A DNA stretch of 27,105 bases, taken from JAFKKF01 sp038323025 (GTDB lineage: Bacteria > Pseudomonadota > Alphaproteobacteria > Rhizobiales > Kaistiaceae). The notes below the pieces were generated by a model. That model saw nothing but the letters and a program-made list of their open reading frames with translations. It searched no databases and was not told the origin of the DNA. Positions 1-7,485 of this stretch are shown here, piece after piece (the first letter of the stretch is position 1; every line of letters starts with the position of its first letter). The stretch is from positions 1-27,105 of the forward strand of contig JBBQGL010000041.1 of the NCBI GenBank assembly GCA_038323025.1, in the 5' to 3' direction. The translations under genes were made by a program, and so were the position numbers.

Positions 1-84
1 CGCCCTCAGGCTCGCTTGACTATGCTGTATCGCTCGACGGATCGCCTCTGTCGTCGTGGCGCTGCCGTGAAGAATCTGACCCAT
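1..84 (-). CDS. IS481-family transposase, N-terminal fragment (runs off window)
   Basis: ATG at 84-82 opens a 28-codon frame that continues past the left edge. The peptide starts MGQILHGSATTTEAIRRAIQ, which I recognise as the usual N-terminus of IS481-family transposases, where a short lead precedes the helix-turn-helix. The DDE catalytic core lies outside the window, so whether the gene is intact cannot be judged. The same N-terminus recurs on the plus strand at the right end of the window. Confidence 0.85.
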   Translation of the reverse strand, partial: MGQILHGSATTTEAIRRAIQHSQASLRA

Positions 85-140
85 AGCGCATCCTTCCATT
101 CGAGTGAAGAGACTGCACCATCAAAGTCCGGGATCAAACA
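1..140 (-). mobile_element. IS481-family insertion sequence, 5' end only
   Basis: The element end is at base 140 and begins, on the minus strand, with TGT followed by TTGATCCCGG. IS481-family elements typically end in TGT...ACA. The first 136 bases (140 down to 5) are identical to 26970-27105 in opposite orientation. The IS reads outward and is cut by the window edge, so only one terminus is visible. A CTAG tetranucleotide lies just outside the end (144-147); IS481 of Bordetella is known to prefer a CTAG-containing target. Confidence 0.85.
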
Positions 141-200
141 CGACTAGAGGTCGCGCTTCAGCCGCATTCGCCCGTATTATCCGCTTTCCCCTCGGCGTGG

Positions 201-230
201 TTGACAGATCGTTAGGCCTGACGCCGTTAA
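201..230 (+). promoter_or_regulatory. Possible promoter for envC-ctpA
   Basis: A perfect TTGACA lies at 201-206. The best -10 at suitable spacing is weak (CGTTAA, 225-230, 18-base spacer). It sits between the IS end and envC, so it could restore transcription if the IS separated envC from its former upstream genes. This is inferred from sequence match only. Confidence 0.3.
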
Positions 231-269
231 GCCTGTGATCCGGGCCTGGGGAACGGGTGAGGAGGCGAT

Positions 270-1598
270 TTGGCGCGGCGTGTCCTTCACAATCTGGCGC
301 TTGCCGTTCTGCTCCTCGGGCCGACTGCCGGCTTCGCCGAGCCGGTCGCTCCTGCCACGGCTGCCGCCGGCGAAAGCCCCGAGGCGCTCGCCCGCGACGC
401 GCGCCGGGCGGAGCTCGATGCGCTCGCCAGGGACATTGCGCTGACCGCCGGCCGCCAGGCCGAACTGCAGAAGGAGATCGCCTCCCTCGACAACGACCGC
501 GCCACCCTCAACCAGAACCTGATCGACACCGGCAAACGCGTGCAGGCGCTTGAATCCCAGATCGGCGACACGGAAACCCGCCTCGCCGCGCTTGCCCGCG
601 ACGAGGACGCGATCCATGCCTCGCTGGTTGCCCGCCGCGACGTGCTGGCCGAGGTCCTGGCGGCGCTGCAGCGCATGGGCAGGCGGCCACCACCGGCGAT
701 TCTGGTCCGGCCCGAGGATGCGCTCGCGGCGGTGCGCAGCGCCATTCTCCTCGGCGGCGTCGTTCCGGACCTGCGCGCCGCCGCTGACAAGCTCGCGGGC
801 GACCTGCGCCAGCTGGTCTCGCTGCAGCAGGAAAGCGTGCGCGAGCGCGACCGGCTGCGCACCGACGCGACCTCGCTTGCCGAGGATCGCGCCCGCATCC
901 AGCTCCTCATGGAAGAAAAGCGCGGCCAGCGGGAGGCTTCCGCCGCCGCCCTCGCCGACGAGCAGACCAGGGCCGCTGCCCTGGCCAGCCAGGCAACCAG
1001 CCTGAAAGACCTGATCGCCAACATGGAAAAGCAGATCGACGCCGCTGCCAAGGGCGCCGCGGCGGCCGCCAAGGCAACGGCGTCGAATCAGAATGCCGGC
1101 GTCGGTTCCCGCCCGACCTCGCTCGGCCGCGCCGACCGCCTGGCCCCGGCGGTGAATTTCGCCGATGCCCGCGGCCTGCTTCCGATTCCGGTTAACGGTC
1201 GCATCCTGCGGCATTTTGGCGATGTCGACGACCTCGGCGCCCGTTCCCAGGGCGTTTCCCTTGCCACCCGGGCCTCGGCGCAGGTCAATTCGCCCAGCGA
1301 TGGCTGGGTGGTCTATGCTGGTCCGTTCCGCAGCTATGGGCAACTCTTGATCATCAATGCCGGCGGCGGCTATCATGTCTTGCTGGCGGGGATGGAACGT
1401 ATAGATGTTCAACTCGGCCAGTTTGTCCTTGCCGGCGAGCCAGTGGCGATGATGGCCTCGCAAAAGCTGGCAAGTGCGGGCGCCCTTCCCGTGGGCACCT
1501 CTCAGCCAGTGCTCTATATCGAATTCCGCAAGGACGGGACTTCGATCGACCCGGGCCCCTGGTGGGCTGTTGCCTCTGACACAAAGGTTGGCGGATGA
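270..1598 (+). CDS. envC: Murein hydrolase activator, EnvC family (degenerate LytM/M23 domain)
   Basis: This is a periplasmic activator of cell-wall amidases used in daughter-cell separation. Residues 1-23 form a signal peptide ending GFA. Residues about 38-260 are an Ala/Arg/Glu/Leu-rich coiled coil, followed by a low-complexity linker and a C-terminal LytM-like domain (about 305-425). That domain lacks the zinc ligands of active M23 peptidases: where an HxH would be expected the sequence reads YHVLLAGME, and the first His/Asp pair is missing. As in E. coli EnvC, it should activate rather than cut. The start is TTG at 270: an in-frame TGA at 258-260 excludes anything further upstream, and GAGGAGG at 259-265 is a good Shine-Dalgarno. 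The stop overlaps the ctpA start by four bases (ATGA), implying translational coupling. Length (442 aa) is normal. Confidence 0.85.
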   Translation: MARRVLHNLALAVLLLGPTAGFAEPVAPATAAAGESPEALARDARRAELDALARDIALTAGRQAELQKEIASLDNDRATLNQNLIDTGKRVQALESQIGDTETRLAALARDEDAIHASLVARRDVLAEVLAALQRMGRRPPPAILVRPEDALAAVRSAILLGGVVPDLRAAADKLAGDLRQLVSLQQESVRERDRLRTDATSLAEDRARIQLLMEEKRGQREASAAALADEQTRAAALASQATSLKDLIANMEKQIDAAAKGAAAAAKATASNQNAGVGSRPTSLGRADRLAPAVNFADARGLLPIPVNGRILRHFGDVDDLGARSQGVSLATRASAQVNSPSDGWVVYAGPFRSYGQLLIINAGGGYHVLLAGMERIDVQLGQFVLAGEPVAMMASQKLASAGALPVGTSQPVLYIEFRKDGTSIDPGPWWAVASDTKVGG

Positions 1599-2932
1599 TT
1601 CGCAAAGCTTCACTTCTCCTCGCCGGGGTCGCGCTGGGCGCGATCGTGACCGTCGGCGTCTCCCAGACGCACGTGTTCCAGGGCGGGGCCGCCGAGGCGG
1701 CGGCATCCGACACCTACCGGACGCTTAACCTCTTCGGCGACGTCTTCGAGCGCATCCGCTCGGACTACGTCGAAGTCCCCGACGACACCCAGCTCATCGA
1801 ATCGGCGATCAACGGCATGCTTGCCGGGCTCGATCCGCATTCGAGCTACATGAGCCCGAAGAACTACCAGGACATGCAGGTCCAGACGACCGGCAAGTTC
1901 GGCGGCCTCGGCATCGAGGTCACCATGGAGGACGGCGTCGTCAAGGTGGTCACGCCCATCGACGACACGCCCGCCGCCAAGGCCGGCATCCTCGCCAACG
2001 ACCTGATCACCGCCATCGACGGCGAGACGGTCCAGGGGATGACCCTCAACCAGGCGGTCGACAAGATGCGCGGCGGCATCGGCGCGCCGATCACGCTGAC
2101 CATCCAGCGCAAGGGCACCGACAAGCCCTTCGACGTGAAGCTGGTTCGCGCCCAGATCGTCGTCCAGTCGGTGCGTTCGCGGGTCGAGGGCCAGGTCGGC
2201 TACATCCGCATCACCCAGTTCACCGAGCAGACCTATGACGGCCTCAAGGCCGCCATCGACAAGATCCAGAGCACCCTCGGCAAGGACAAGGTGCAGGGTT
2301 ACATCATCGACCTGCGCAACAACCCCGGCGGTCTGCTCGACCAGGCGATTGCCGTCTCCGACGCCTTCCTCGAGCGCGGCGAGATCGTGTCGACCCGCGG
2401 GCGGCACGCCGAAGAGACCCAGCGCTACAACGCCCATGCCGGCGATCTGTCCGACGGCAAGCCGGTGGTCGTACTGATCAACGGCGGTTCGGCCTCGGCT
2501 TCGGAAATCGTCGCCGGCGCGCTGCAGGACCATCGCCGCGTCACCGTCGTCGGCACCCGCTCCTTCGGCAAGGCCTCGGTGCAGACGATCATCCCGCTCG
2601 GCTCCAACGGCGCGCTGCGGCTGACCACGGCGCGCTACTACACGCCGTCCGGCCGCTCGATTCAGGCCAAGGGTATCGAGCCCGACATCGAGGTGGTCCA
2701 GGAACTGCCGCCGGATCTGGCCAAGGAGCCGGATACCGGCCCGCAGGGCGAGGCGAGCCTCAAGGGCCACCTCAGCACCGAGGGCGGCGGGACCGAACAA
2801 AGCGGATCGCTAGCCTACGTGCCGCCGGACCCGAAGGACGACAAGCAACTGAACTATGCGCTCGATCTCCTGCGCGGGCTGCAATCGAACGCGGCCTTCC
2901 CGCCCGATCCGAATCGCGGCATACCGAACTAG
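1595..2932 (+). CDS. ctpA: Carboxy-terminal processing peptidase, S41 family
   Basis: CtpA/Prc-type serine protease acting on C-terminal ends of envelope proteins in the periplasm. Residues 1-25 are an N-terminal signal or anchor. A PDZ domain spans about 95-175 (GKFGGLGIEV onward) and the S41 catalytic domain about 195-365. The Ser/Lys dyad is visible: Ser301 in GGSASASEIVAGAL and Lys326 in SFGKASVQ, with Gln330 following, at the 25-residue spacing of CtpB. The tail after about 375 is low-complexity (Gly/Pro/Glu) and probably flexible. The start overlaps the envC stop. Pairing of an EnvC-like activator with CtpA is a conserved alphaproteobacterial arrangement, consistent with control of wall hydrolases by proteolysis. 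All key residues are present and length (445 aa) is typical. Confidence 0.93.
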   Translation: MIRKASLLLAGVALGAIVTVGVSQTHVFQGGAAEAAASDTYRTLNLFGDVFERIRSDYVEVPDDTQLIESAINGMLAGLDPHSSYMSPKNYQDMQVQTTGKFGGLGIEVTMEDGVVKVVTPIDDTPAAKAGILANDLITAIDGETVQGMTLNQAVDKMRGGIGAPITLTIQRKGTDKPFDVKLVRAQIVVQSVRSRVEGQVGYIRITQFTEQTYDGLKAAIDKIQSTLGKDKVQGYIIDLRNNPGGLLDQAIAVSDAFLERGEIVSTRGRHAEETQRYNAHAGDLSDGKPVVVLINGGSASASEIVAGALQDHRRVTVVGTRSFGKASVQTIIPLGSNGALRLTTARYYTPSGRSIQAKGIEPDIEVVQELPPDLAKEPDTGPQGEASLKGHLSTEGGGTEQSGSLAYVPPDPKDDKQLNYALDLLRGLQSNAAFPPDPNRGIPN

Positions 2933-2940
2933 AGCGGCCG

Positions 2941-3005
2941 GGGGCCGATTCGGCCCCTGACCCGATTGAGTTGAGTTACGGCTGCGCCATACGGCGCAGC
3001 CGTAA
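2941..3005 (+). terminator. Two consecutive hairpins between ctpA and yibQ
   Basis: Hairpin 1: GGGGCCG (2941-2947), loop ATT, CGGCCCC (2951-2957), starting eight bases after the ctpA stop. Hairpin 2: TTACGGCTGCGC (2976-2987), six-base loop, perfect complement (2994-3005). Neither is followed by a T-tract, so a classical intrinsic terminator is not shown. They may be an attenuator, an mRNA-stabilising 3' end, or a repeat. Confidence 0.45.
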
Positions 3006-3050
3006 TGATTCGTCCCGATCAGAAGGCTGCCCGACCGGAAGGCTGATTTG

Positions 3051-4166
3051 ATGCTGGATGACCTGACGAGGCCTCTGGGGCTGCCGGAACCGGCCGGCAA
3101 GCGCAGGCTTTCGCCGGTGATCGTCTTCGGCATACCGGTAGCGGCTATTTTTGCGGCGGCCGCTATCTTCGTCGCCATGCGCTTCGGCGGCGGCGGCAAT
3201 CCGCCGGTCGTCGCCCGCATCACCGGCACCGATCCGGTGGTGACCAGTTCGATCGCGCCGCCGGCGCCGCAGCCCGGGACACCGGGCCTCAGCGAAGTCA
3301 AGCCGACCGGCAAGCTCGCGCCGGTGAGCAGCGGCGAAGTCGTCATCCACGACCCCAACGCGCCGGCGCCGGTCCATCTCGCCGCCCTTCCGCGGAACGA
3401 CCTGCTCGAGCAGAGCAACTACGGTTCCCTGCCCCGCATCGGCGCAGACGGCACCCGTCCGATCGAGGCTTACAAGCGCCCGGCCGACCCCGCCAACGGC
3501 ATGTTCCGCGTCGCCATCGTCGTCGGCGGCATCGGCCTCGCCGAGGATGCCGCCCCCGCCCTTGCCGCCCTGCCCGGCGCGGTAACGCTCGGCATCGCGC
3601 CCTATGGCCGCGACATGGCCAAGACCGTCGCCGACGCCCGCGCCGCCGGCCACGAGATTCTGCTGCAGGTGCCGCTGGAGCCCTACGGCTACCCCGACGT
3701 CAATCCCGGCCCGAAGACGTTGACCACCGACGCGCCGAACGGCCAGAACCTCGACCGGCTGCGCTGGCTGATGTCCCGCGCCACCACCTATGTCGGCGTC
3801 GTCAGCTACATGGGCGGGCGCTTCTCGGCCAATGCCGACAAGCTGGCCCCGGTGTTGAGCGAAATCGGCAAGCGCGGTCTCCTCTACCTCGACGACGGCA
3901 CCGCGGCGCGCAGCCAGGCCGGCGAGGTCGCCGGCTCGACGCCGTTCCTGCAGGCCGACATCGTCCTCGACGCCGATACCGACCCGGCCGCCATCGACGC
4001 GCGCCTCGACGACCTGGTCAGCGCGGCGCGCTCGCGCGGATGGGCCATCGCCACCGGCTCCGCCTTTCCCTCGACCGTCGATCGCATCGCAGCCTTCGCC
4101 AAAACCGCCGCCAGCCACGGTATCCTGATCGTGCCGATCACCGCCCTCCTCCCCGCCCGCACATGA
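3051..4166 (+). CDS. Divergent polysaccharide deacetylase family protein (YibQ-like)
   Basis: Membrane-anchored protein with one transmembrane helix at about 22-44, a Pro/Ala-rich periplasmic linker (about 50-140) and a C-terminal domain of the divergent polysaccharide deacetylase family. That domain begins near FRVAIVVGGIGL and carries the family-typical stretch LPGAVTLGIAPYGRD. The precise reaction of this family is not established; association with envC/ctpA suggests an envelope role. I chose ATG 3051 over the adjacent TTG 3048; a GGAAGG lies eight bases upstream. It follows ctpA after 118 bases containing two hairpins, and its stop overlaps the rppH start (ATGA), so yibQ and rppH are translationally coupled. 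Order envC-ctpA-yibQ-rppH is conserved in Hyphomicrobiales. Confidence 0.82.
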   Translation: MLDDLTRPLGLPEPAGKRRLSPVIVFGIPVAAIFAAAAIFVAMRFGGGGNPPVVARITGTDPVVTSSIAPPAPQPGTPGLSEVKPTGKLAPVSSGEVVIHDPNAPAPVHLAALPRNDLLEQSNYGSLPRIGADGTRPIEAYKRPADPANGMFRVAIVVGGIGLAEDAAPALAALPGAVTLGIAPYGRDMAKTVADARAAGHEILLQVPLEPYGYPDVNPGPKTLTTDAPNGQNLDRLRWLMSRATTYVGVVSYMGGRFSANADKLAPVLSEIGKRGLLYLDDGTAARSQAGEVAGSTPFLQADIVLDADTDPAAIDARLDDLVSAARSRGWAIATGSAFPSTVDRIAAFAKTAASHGILIVPITALLPART

Positions 4167-4681
4167 GCCGCGACGTGAAGCAGCCGAAGGACCTGCCATA
4201 CCGGCCCTGCGTCGGCATCGCCCTGTTCAACAAGGCGGGGCTGGTCTGGGCGGGACGGCGGTCCGACGCCAACGCAGAAGGCGAAGGCAAGGGCTCGTGG
4301 TGGCAGATGCCCCAGGGCGGGCTCGACGAGGGGGAAGACCCTGAGAAGGCCGCACGGCGCGAGCTCTACGAGGAGACCTCGATCCGCAACGTCAGCCTCA
4401 TCCGGGAGGCGCCGGGGTGGTTCACCTATGACCTGCCGGCGGAACTCATCCCGAAATCCTGGGGCGGCCGCTACCGCGGCCAGAAGCAGAAGTGGTTCGC
4501 CTACCGCTTCGACGGCAAGGACGATGAAATCGAGATCCTTTCGCCCGGCGGCGGCAAGTACGAGGCCGAATTCGCCGAGTGGCGCTGGGAACGGCTGGAG
4601 CGCCTGCCCGACCTAATCGTGGCGTTCAAGCGCGGCGTCTATGAGAAGGTCGTCGCCGCGTTCAAGGGAATCGCCGCCTGA
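4163..4681 (+). CDS. rppH: RNA 5'-pyrophosphohydrolase, Nudix family
   Basis: RppH removes pyrophosphate from 5'-triphosphorylated RNA, starting 5'-end-dependent mRNA decay in the cytoplasm. The protein has 172 residues, close to the family norm. It opens with YRPCVGIALFN, typical of RppH, and the Nudix box runs from Gly52 to Ile74 with Glu58, Arg66, Glu67, Glu70 and Glu71 present. The Gly of the canonical box (REUXEEXGU) is Ser73 here (EETSI). I recall Ser at this place in other alphaproteobacterial members, so it is probably tolerated. The ATG at 4163 overlaps the yibQ stop by four bases; a longer reading of the same frame starting further upstream would lie inside yibQ and is rejected. Identification is strong. 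Confidence 0.92.
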   Translation: MSRDVKQPKDLPYRPCVGIALFNKAGLVWAGRRSDANAEGEGKGSWWQMPQGGLDEGEDPEKAARRELYEETSIRNVSLIREAPGWFTYDLPAELIPKSWGGRYRGQKQKWFAYRFDGKDDEIEILSPGGGKYEAEFAEWRWERLERLPDLIVAFKRGVYEKVVAAFKGIAA

Positions 4682-4696
4682 AGCGAGGCCCGCGCA

Positions 4697-5179
4697 ATGG
4701 TGGAGCAACCTTCGTCGGACAATGCCGGCGTACGCGTTTTCCCGCCGGCGGTGTTCATCGGCGGCCTCGTCATCGGATATGCGCTTGACCTCATTCGCCA
4801 CGTCGCGATTGCGCCGCCCGCCTGGAGCCTGGCCGTCCGCATCCTCGGCGCGGTTGTAACCGCCGCCGGCCTCGGGGTGATGTTTTCGGCGCTCGTCCGT
4901 TTCCGCCGCCTTGGGAATCGGCCGGAACCGTGGGAGCCGGTCGTCCACCTCGCCCTCGACGGGCCATACCGGTTTACGCGCAATCCCATGTATCTCGGCA
5001 TGGCGGCGGTCCTCGGCGGCCTTGCACTGGTCGGCAATGCCATCTGGCCGCTGATCGCCGTCGTTCCGGCGGTGCTCATCATCCGCACGCAGGTGATCGC
5101 GCGTGAGGAGGCTTATCTCAAGCGGAGGTTCGGCGACGAATACCGCGCGTTCCGCGCACGGGTGCGGCGATGGCTGTGA
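4697..5179 (+). CDS. Isoprenylcysteine carboxyl methyltransferase-family membrane protein
   Basis: Integral membrane methyltransferase-type protein of 160 aa with about four hydrophobic segments (roughly 15-32, 45-65, 95-112, 115-130). The C-terminal part carries the family core GPYRFTRNPMYLG and the later FGDEYRAF, which in ICMT/PEMT-like enzymes form the S-adenosylmethionine and methyl-acceptor site. Bacterial members have varied or unknown substrates (lipids, small thiols), and bacteria do not make prenylated proteins, so the substrate here cannot be named. It begins 15 bases after rppH and overlaps the next gene by ten bases, indicating cotranscription. The Shine-Dalgarno is weak (GCGAGG). 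Confidence 0.8.
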   Translation: MVEQPSSDNAGVRVFPPAVFIGGLVIGYALDLIRHVAIAPPAWSLAVRILGAVVTAAGLGVMFSALVRFRRLGNRPEPWEPVVHLALDGPYRFTRNPMYLGMAAVLGGLALVGNAIWPLIAVVPAVLIIRTQVIAREEAYLKRRFGDEYRAFRARVRRWL

Positions 5180-5637
5180 GCGGAGATGGCGTGGTCATCA
5201 CCCGCCTCGGGCTCGTCGAACGTGACCCTTGGGCGGCCATGCAGCTGGCGCTGTGGCCGGACCAGCCGCTGCAGGAGCTCACCGACGAGATCGCGCCGAT
5301 GCTCGCCACGCGCGATTTTGCCGCCTTCGGCGCCCGCGCCCCGGACGCCAAGTGGCTGGGGATGGTCGAGGTCGGCGCGCGCAGCGTCGCCGAGGGCTGC
5401 CTCACCTCTCCCGTCGGCTACATCGAGGCCCTCTGGGTCGACCCGTCAGTTCGCCGCCAGGGCGTGGCCCGCCGGCTGGTCGCGGCGGCGACCGCCTGGA
5501 GCCGCGAGCAGGGCTACCGCGAACTCGCCTCGGACACCAACATCGACAACCGTTTATCGCAGGAAGTGCACCGGAAGCTCGGCTTCACCGAGACCGAACG
5601 TCTTGTAACCTTCCGCAAAGACCTCAGGCCGCTCTGA
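5170..5637 (+). CDS. GNAT acetyltransferase resembling aminoglycoside 6'-N-acetyltransferase AAC(6')
   Basis: Single-domain acetyl-CoA-dependent N-acetyltransferase of 155 aa. The acetyl-CoA-binding motif A is VDPSVRRQGVARRL (about 90-103). The C-terminal half reads LASDTNIDNRLSQ followed by HRKLGFTETER and TFRK (about 119-150), a pattern I associate with chromosomal AAC(6') enzymes rather than generic GNATs. Family knowledge would suggest acetylation of the 6'-amino group of aminoglycosides; the natural substrate in a chromosomal setting may differ and resistance is not shown. The start overlaps the preceding gene by ten bases, so it is probably the last gene of the rppH-side operon. Its end overlaps the convergent topoisomerase gene by 14 bases. 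Confidence 0.75.
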   Translation: MAVSGDGVVITRLGLVERDPWAAMQLALWPDQPLQELTDEIAPMLATRDFAAFGARAPDAKWLGMVEVGARSVAEGCLTSPVGYIEALWVDPSVRRQGVARRLVAAATAWSREQGYRELASDTNIDNRLSQEVHRKLGFTETERLVTFRKDLRPL

Positions 5638-6739
5638 GCTCTGGCGAGGTGGCGGGCCGCGATGCACTTCGCACGCGCCGCCGCTTCGGCTTCAGCCGGC
5701 TTCGCAGGAACGACAGCGCCGCCAGTTCCTCCGCCTTCAGCCATTTGCCTCTCAACCGCGCCTGCTCGCCATTGAGGGTGCCGTCGCTGTAGGCCTCCAG
5801 CACCGCCGGATGGACATAACACTTGCGGCAGATCGCGGGCGTATTGCCGAGGCGTTCGGCCACCCGTTCGATGGCTTCCTTGACGTTGGCCGACGCCGTC
5901 GTTTTGGTCTCGAAGGCGGGGTATTGGCGGAGCGCCTCGACCGCGAGAACGGTGCCGGCCCACGTGCGGAAGTCCTTGGCGGCGATGTCGCTGCCGGTGG
6001 TCTCGCGCAGGTAATCGTTCACGTCGGCCGAGCCGACTGCCTGCCGGCCGCCCTCCCCGTCGAGATATTGGAAGAGGTCCTGGCCGGGCAGTTCCTGGGA
6101 GGACTTGACGATGCGCGCCACCCGCCGGTCGCTGACCTTGAGGCGCCAGAGCTTGCCGCTCTTCCCCTTGAATTCGAAGCGGAGCGACCCTCCCGCGATG
6201 TCGACGTGTCGGTTCCTTAGCGTGGTCAGGCCGAAGCTGCCGTTGGCTTTGGCGTAGTCGGCATTGCCGACGCGGATAAGCGTCGTATCGAGAAGATGGA
6301 CCACGGCCGCCAGCACCTTTTCGCGCGGCAGGCCGGGAAGCCGCATGTCCCGGTCGATCCGCCGGCGGATGGCCGGCAGGGCCGCAGCAAATTCGAGAAC
6401 GTGATCGTATTTCGCCCCGTCCCGCGCCGAGCGGAACTCCGGATGATAGCGATATTGCTTCCGCCCGCGGGCGTCGCGACCGGTCGCCTGGATGTGGCCG
6501 TTCGGCGACGGCGCGATCCAGACCTCCGTCCACGCCGGCGGAATGGCGATCCGTTTGATCCGCTTCAGCCCATCGGCGTCGCGGATCGCGCGTCCGTCCT
6601 TGCCGATGTAGGTGAAGTCGCCGCCTGGGCGTTCGCGCCGCGTGATCCCGGGACGCTCGTCGCTGACATAGACTAGCCCGGCTGCCCGTGCCTCTTCAGC
6701 CAGCGATGCAGTGCCCGACCCGGCCTCGATGTGCGCCAT
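5624..6739 (-). CDS. DNA topoisomerase IB (poxvirus/eukaryote-like type)
   Basis: Relaxes supercoiled DNA through a 3'-phosphotyrosyl intermediate. The 371-aa protein has an N-terminal DNA-binding part (about 20-105, with GRKQYRYHPEFR) and a catalytic domain. Visible active-site residues are Arg156 (TTLIRVGNADY), Lys193 (KGKSGK), Arg258 (KDFRTWAGT), Asn299 (LGNTP) and the nucleophile Tyr308 (CRKCYVHP). The Asn replaces the His of vaccinia topoisomerase, as known for the Deinococcus enzyme. The tail after about 345 is basic (RLKPKRRRVRS) and probably contacts DNA. The ATG at 6739 has no strong Shine-Dalgarno. It lies 54 bases after the PH-domain gene on the same strand and is convergent with the acetyltransferase gene. 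TopIB is patchily distributed in bacteria and usually accessory to TopA and gyrase. Confidence 0.92.
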   Translation of the reverse strand: MAHIEAGSGTASLAEEARAAGLVYVSDERPGITRRERPGGDFTYIGKDGRAIRDADGLKRIKRIAIPPAWTEVWIAPSPNGHIQATGRDARGRKQYRYHPEFRSARDGAKYDHVLEFAAALPAIRRRIDRDMRLPGLPREKVLAAVVHLLDTTLIRVGNADYAKANGSFGLTTLRNRHVDIAGGSLRFEFKGKSGKLWRLKVSDRRVARIVKSSQELPGQDLFQYLDGEGGRQAVGSADVNDYLRETTGSDIAAKDFRTWAGTVLAVEALRQYPAFETKTTASANVKEAIERVAERLGNTPAICRKCYVHPAVLEAYSDGTLNGEQARLRGKWLKAEELAALSFLRSRLKPKRRRVRSASRPATSPELRAA

Positions 6740-6793
6740 GGGCGGAGAACGCCGCCGGGCGTGCGCGGTTCCTCACCGCCAGTTGCGCGCGGC

Positions 6794-7378
6794 TTACAGG
6801 GCCTGCGGTACCGCGTTGCGGGCGTAATCGCGGGCGCGCGCATCGACCAGCGCCTTGACCTTGCTGTAGGTCTCGTCCGCTTCCGGCACATCGCGCAGCG
6901 AAATGCCGCTCGCCGCGACGTTGCCGAAGCCGAAGAGGCCGCGCTGCTGCGGATTGGTCGGCGCGCCGGTGGCCAGCGTCGCCAGGTAAATCGTGCCGAG
7001 GCCGTAAATGCGCTGCAGGAAGCCCTGGCGCAGCGTCACCTCCTTGACGTCGCTGTACTTGATCGTCTTCTTGTTGATGGTGAAGAAACCTTCCTCGAAC
7101 TCCACCCGGTCGTCATAGAAGCGGTATTCGGTGCGGCTGTAGGTGAGCATTTTGCCGATGACCGCCACCAGCGGCACGGCGATGAAGCCGACCGCGCCGA
7201 AGAAGATGCGCAGGTAGAGCTCGCCGTCCGGACCGTCCAGGATCGAGCCCCTGGCAACGAACGGCTGCACGATATTGCCGAAGAACATTGCCATCCAGGC
7301 GGTCAGGAATAGCTGAATTGGCAGCTGGACGAGGATGGTGAGCGAAGCGACGAAGACCGGCTTCAGGGTAAAGCGCAT
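6794..7378 (-). CDS. Membrane protein with bacterial PH domain
   Basis: The 194-aa protein has two transmembrane helices (about 9-33 and 52-74), then a soluble domain beginning TEYRFYDDRVEFEEG with YSDVKEVTLRQG and IYGLGTIYLAT, the pattern of bacterial PH (bPH2/YdbS-type) domains. The function of these proteins is generally unknown; they are membrane-anchored scaffolds. The C-terminal part (about 150-194) contains an NPQQRG/ISLRDVPEADE segment typical of PH-domain proteins where the DVP motif follows the fold. I chose ATG 7378 because GGAG lies eight bases upstream; the same frame is open further upstream but adds a basic, poorly conserved-looking stretch. It is on the same strand as topoisomerase IB and the secreted protein, with gaps of 54 and 107 bases. 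Confidence 0.75.
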   Translation of the reverse strand: MRFTLKPVFVASLTILVQLPIQLFLTAWMAMFFGNIVQPFVARGSILDGPDGELYLRIFFGAVGFIAVPLVAVIGKMLTYSRTEYRFYDDRVEFEEGFFTINKKTIKYSDVKEVTLRQGFLQRIYGLGTIYLATLATGAPTNPQQRGLFGFGNVAASGISLRDVPEADETYSKVKALVDARARDYARNAVPQAL

Positions 7379-7485
7379 GGCAACGGCTCCGTACGGGCGG
7401 CAACGCCGCCTCCATACCACCGACAGGTAGCCCAAAGATTACCGGTTGGCGCGGCCCGTTGCCGGGAATTCCGCCGTCCGCAAGC

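Noticed and set aside
4372..4384. RppH possibly inactive because of Ser for Gly in the Nudix box
   Set aside because: All metal-binding glutamates are present, and Ser at this position occurs to my knowledge in other alphaproteobacterial members.
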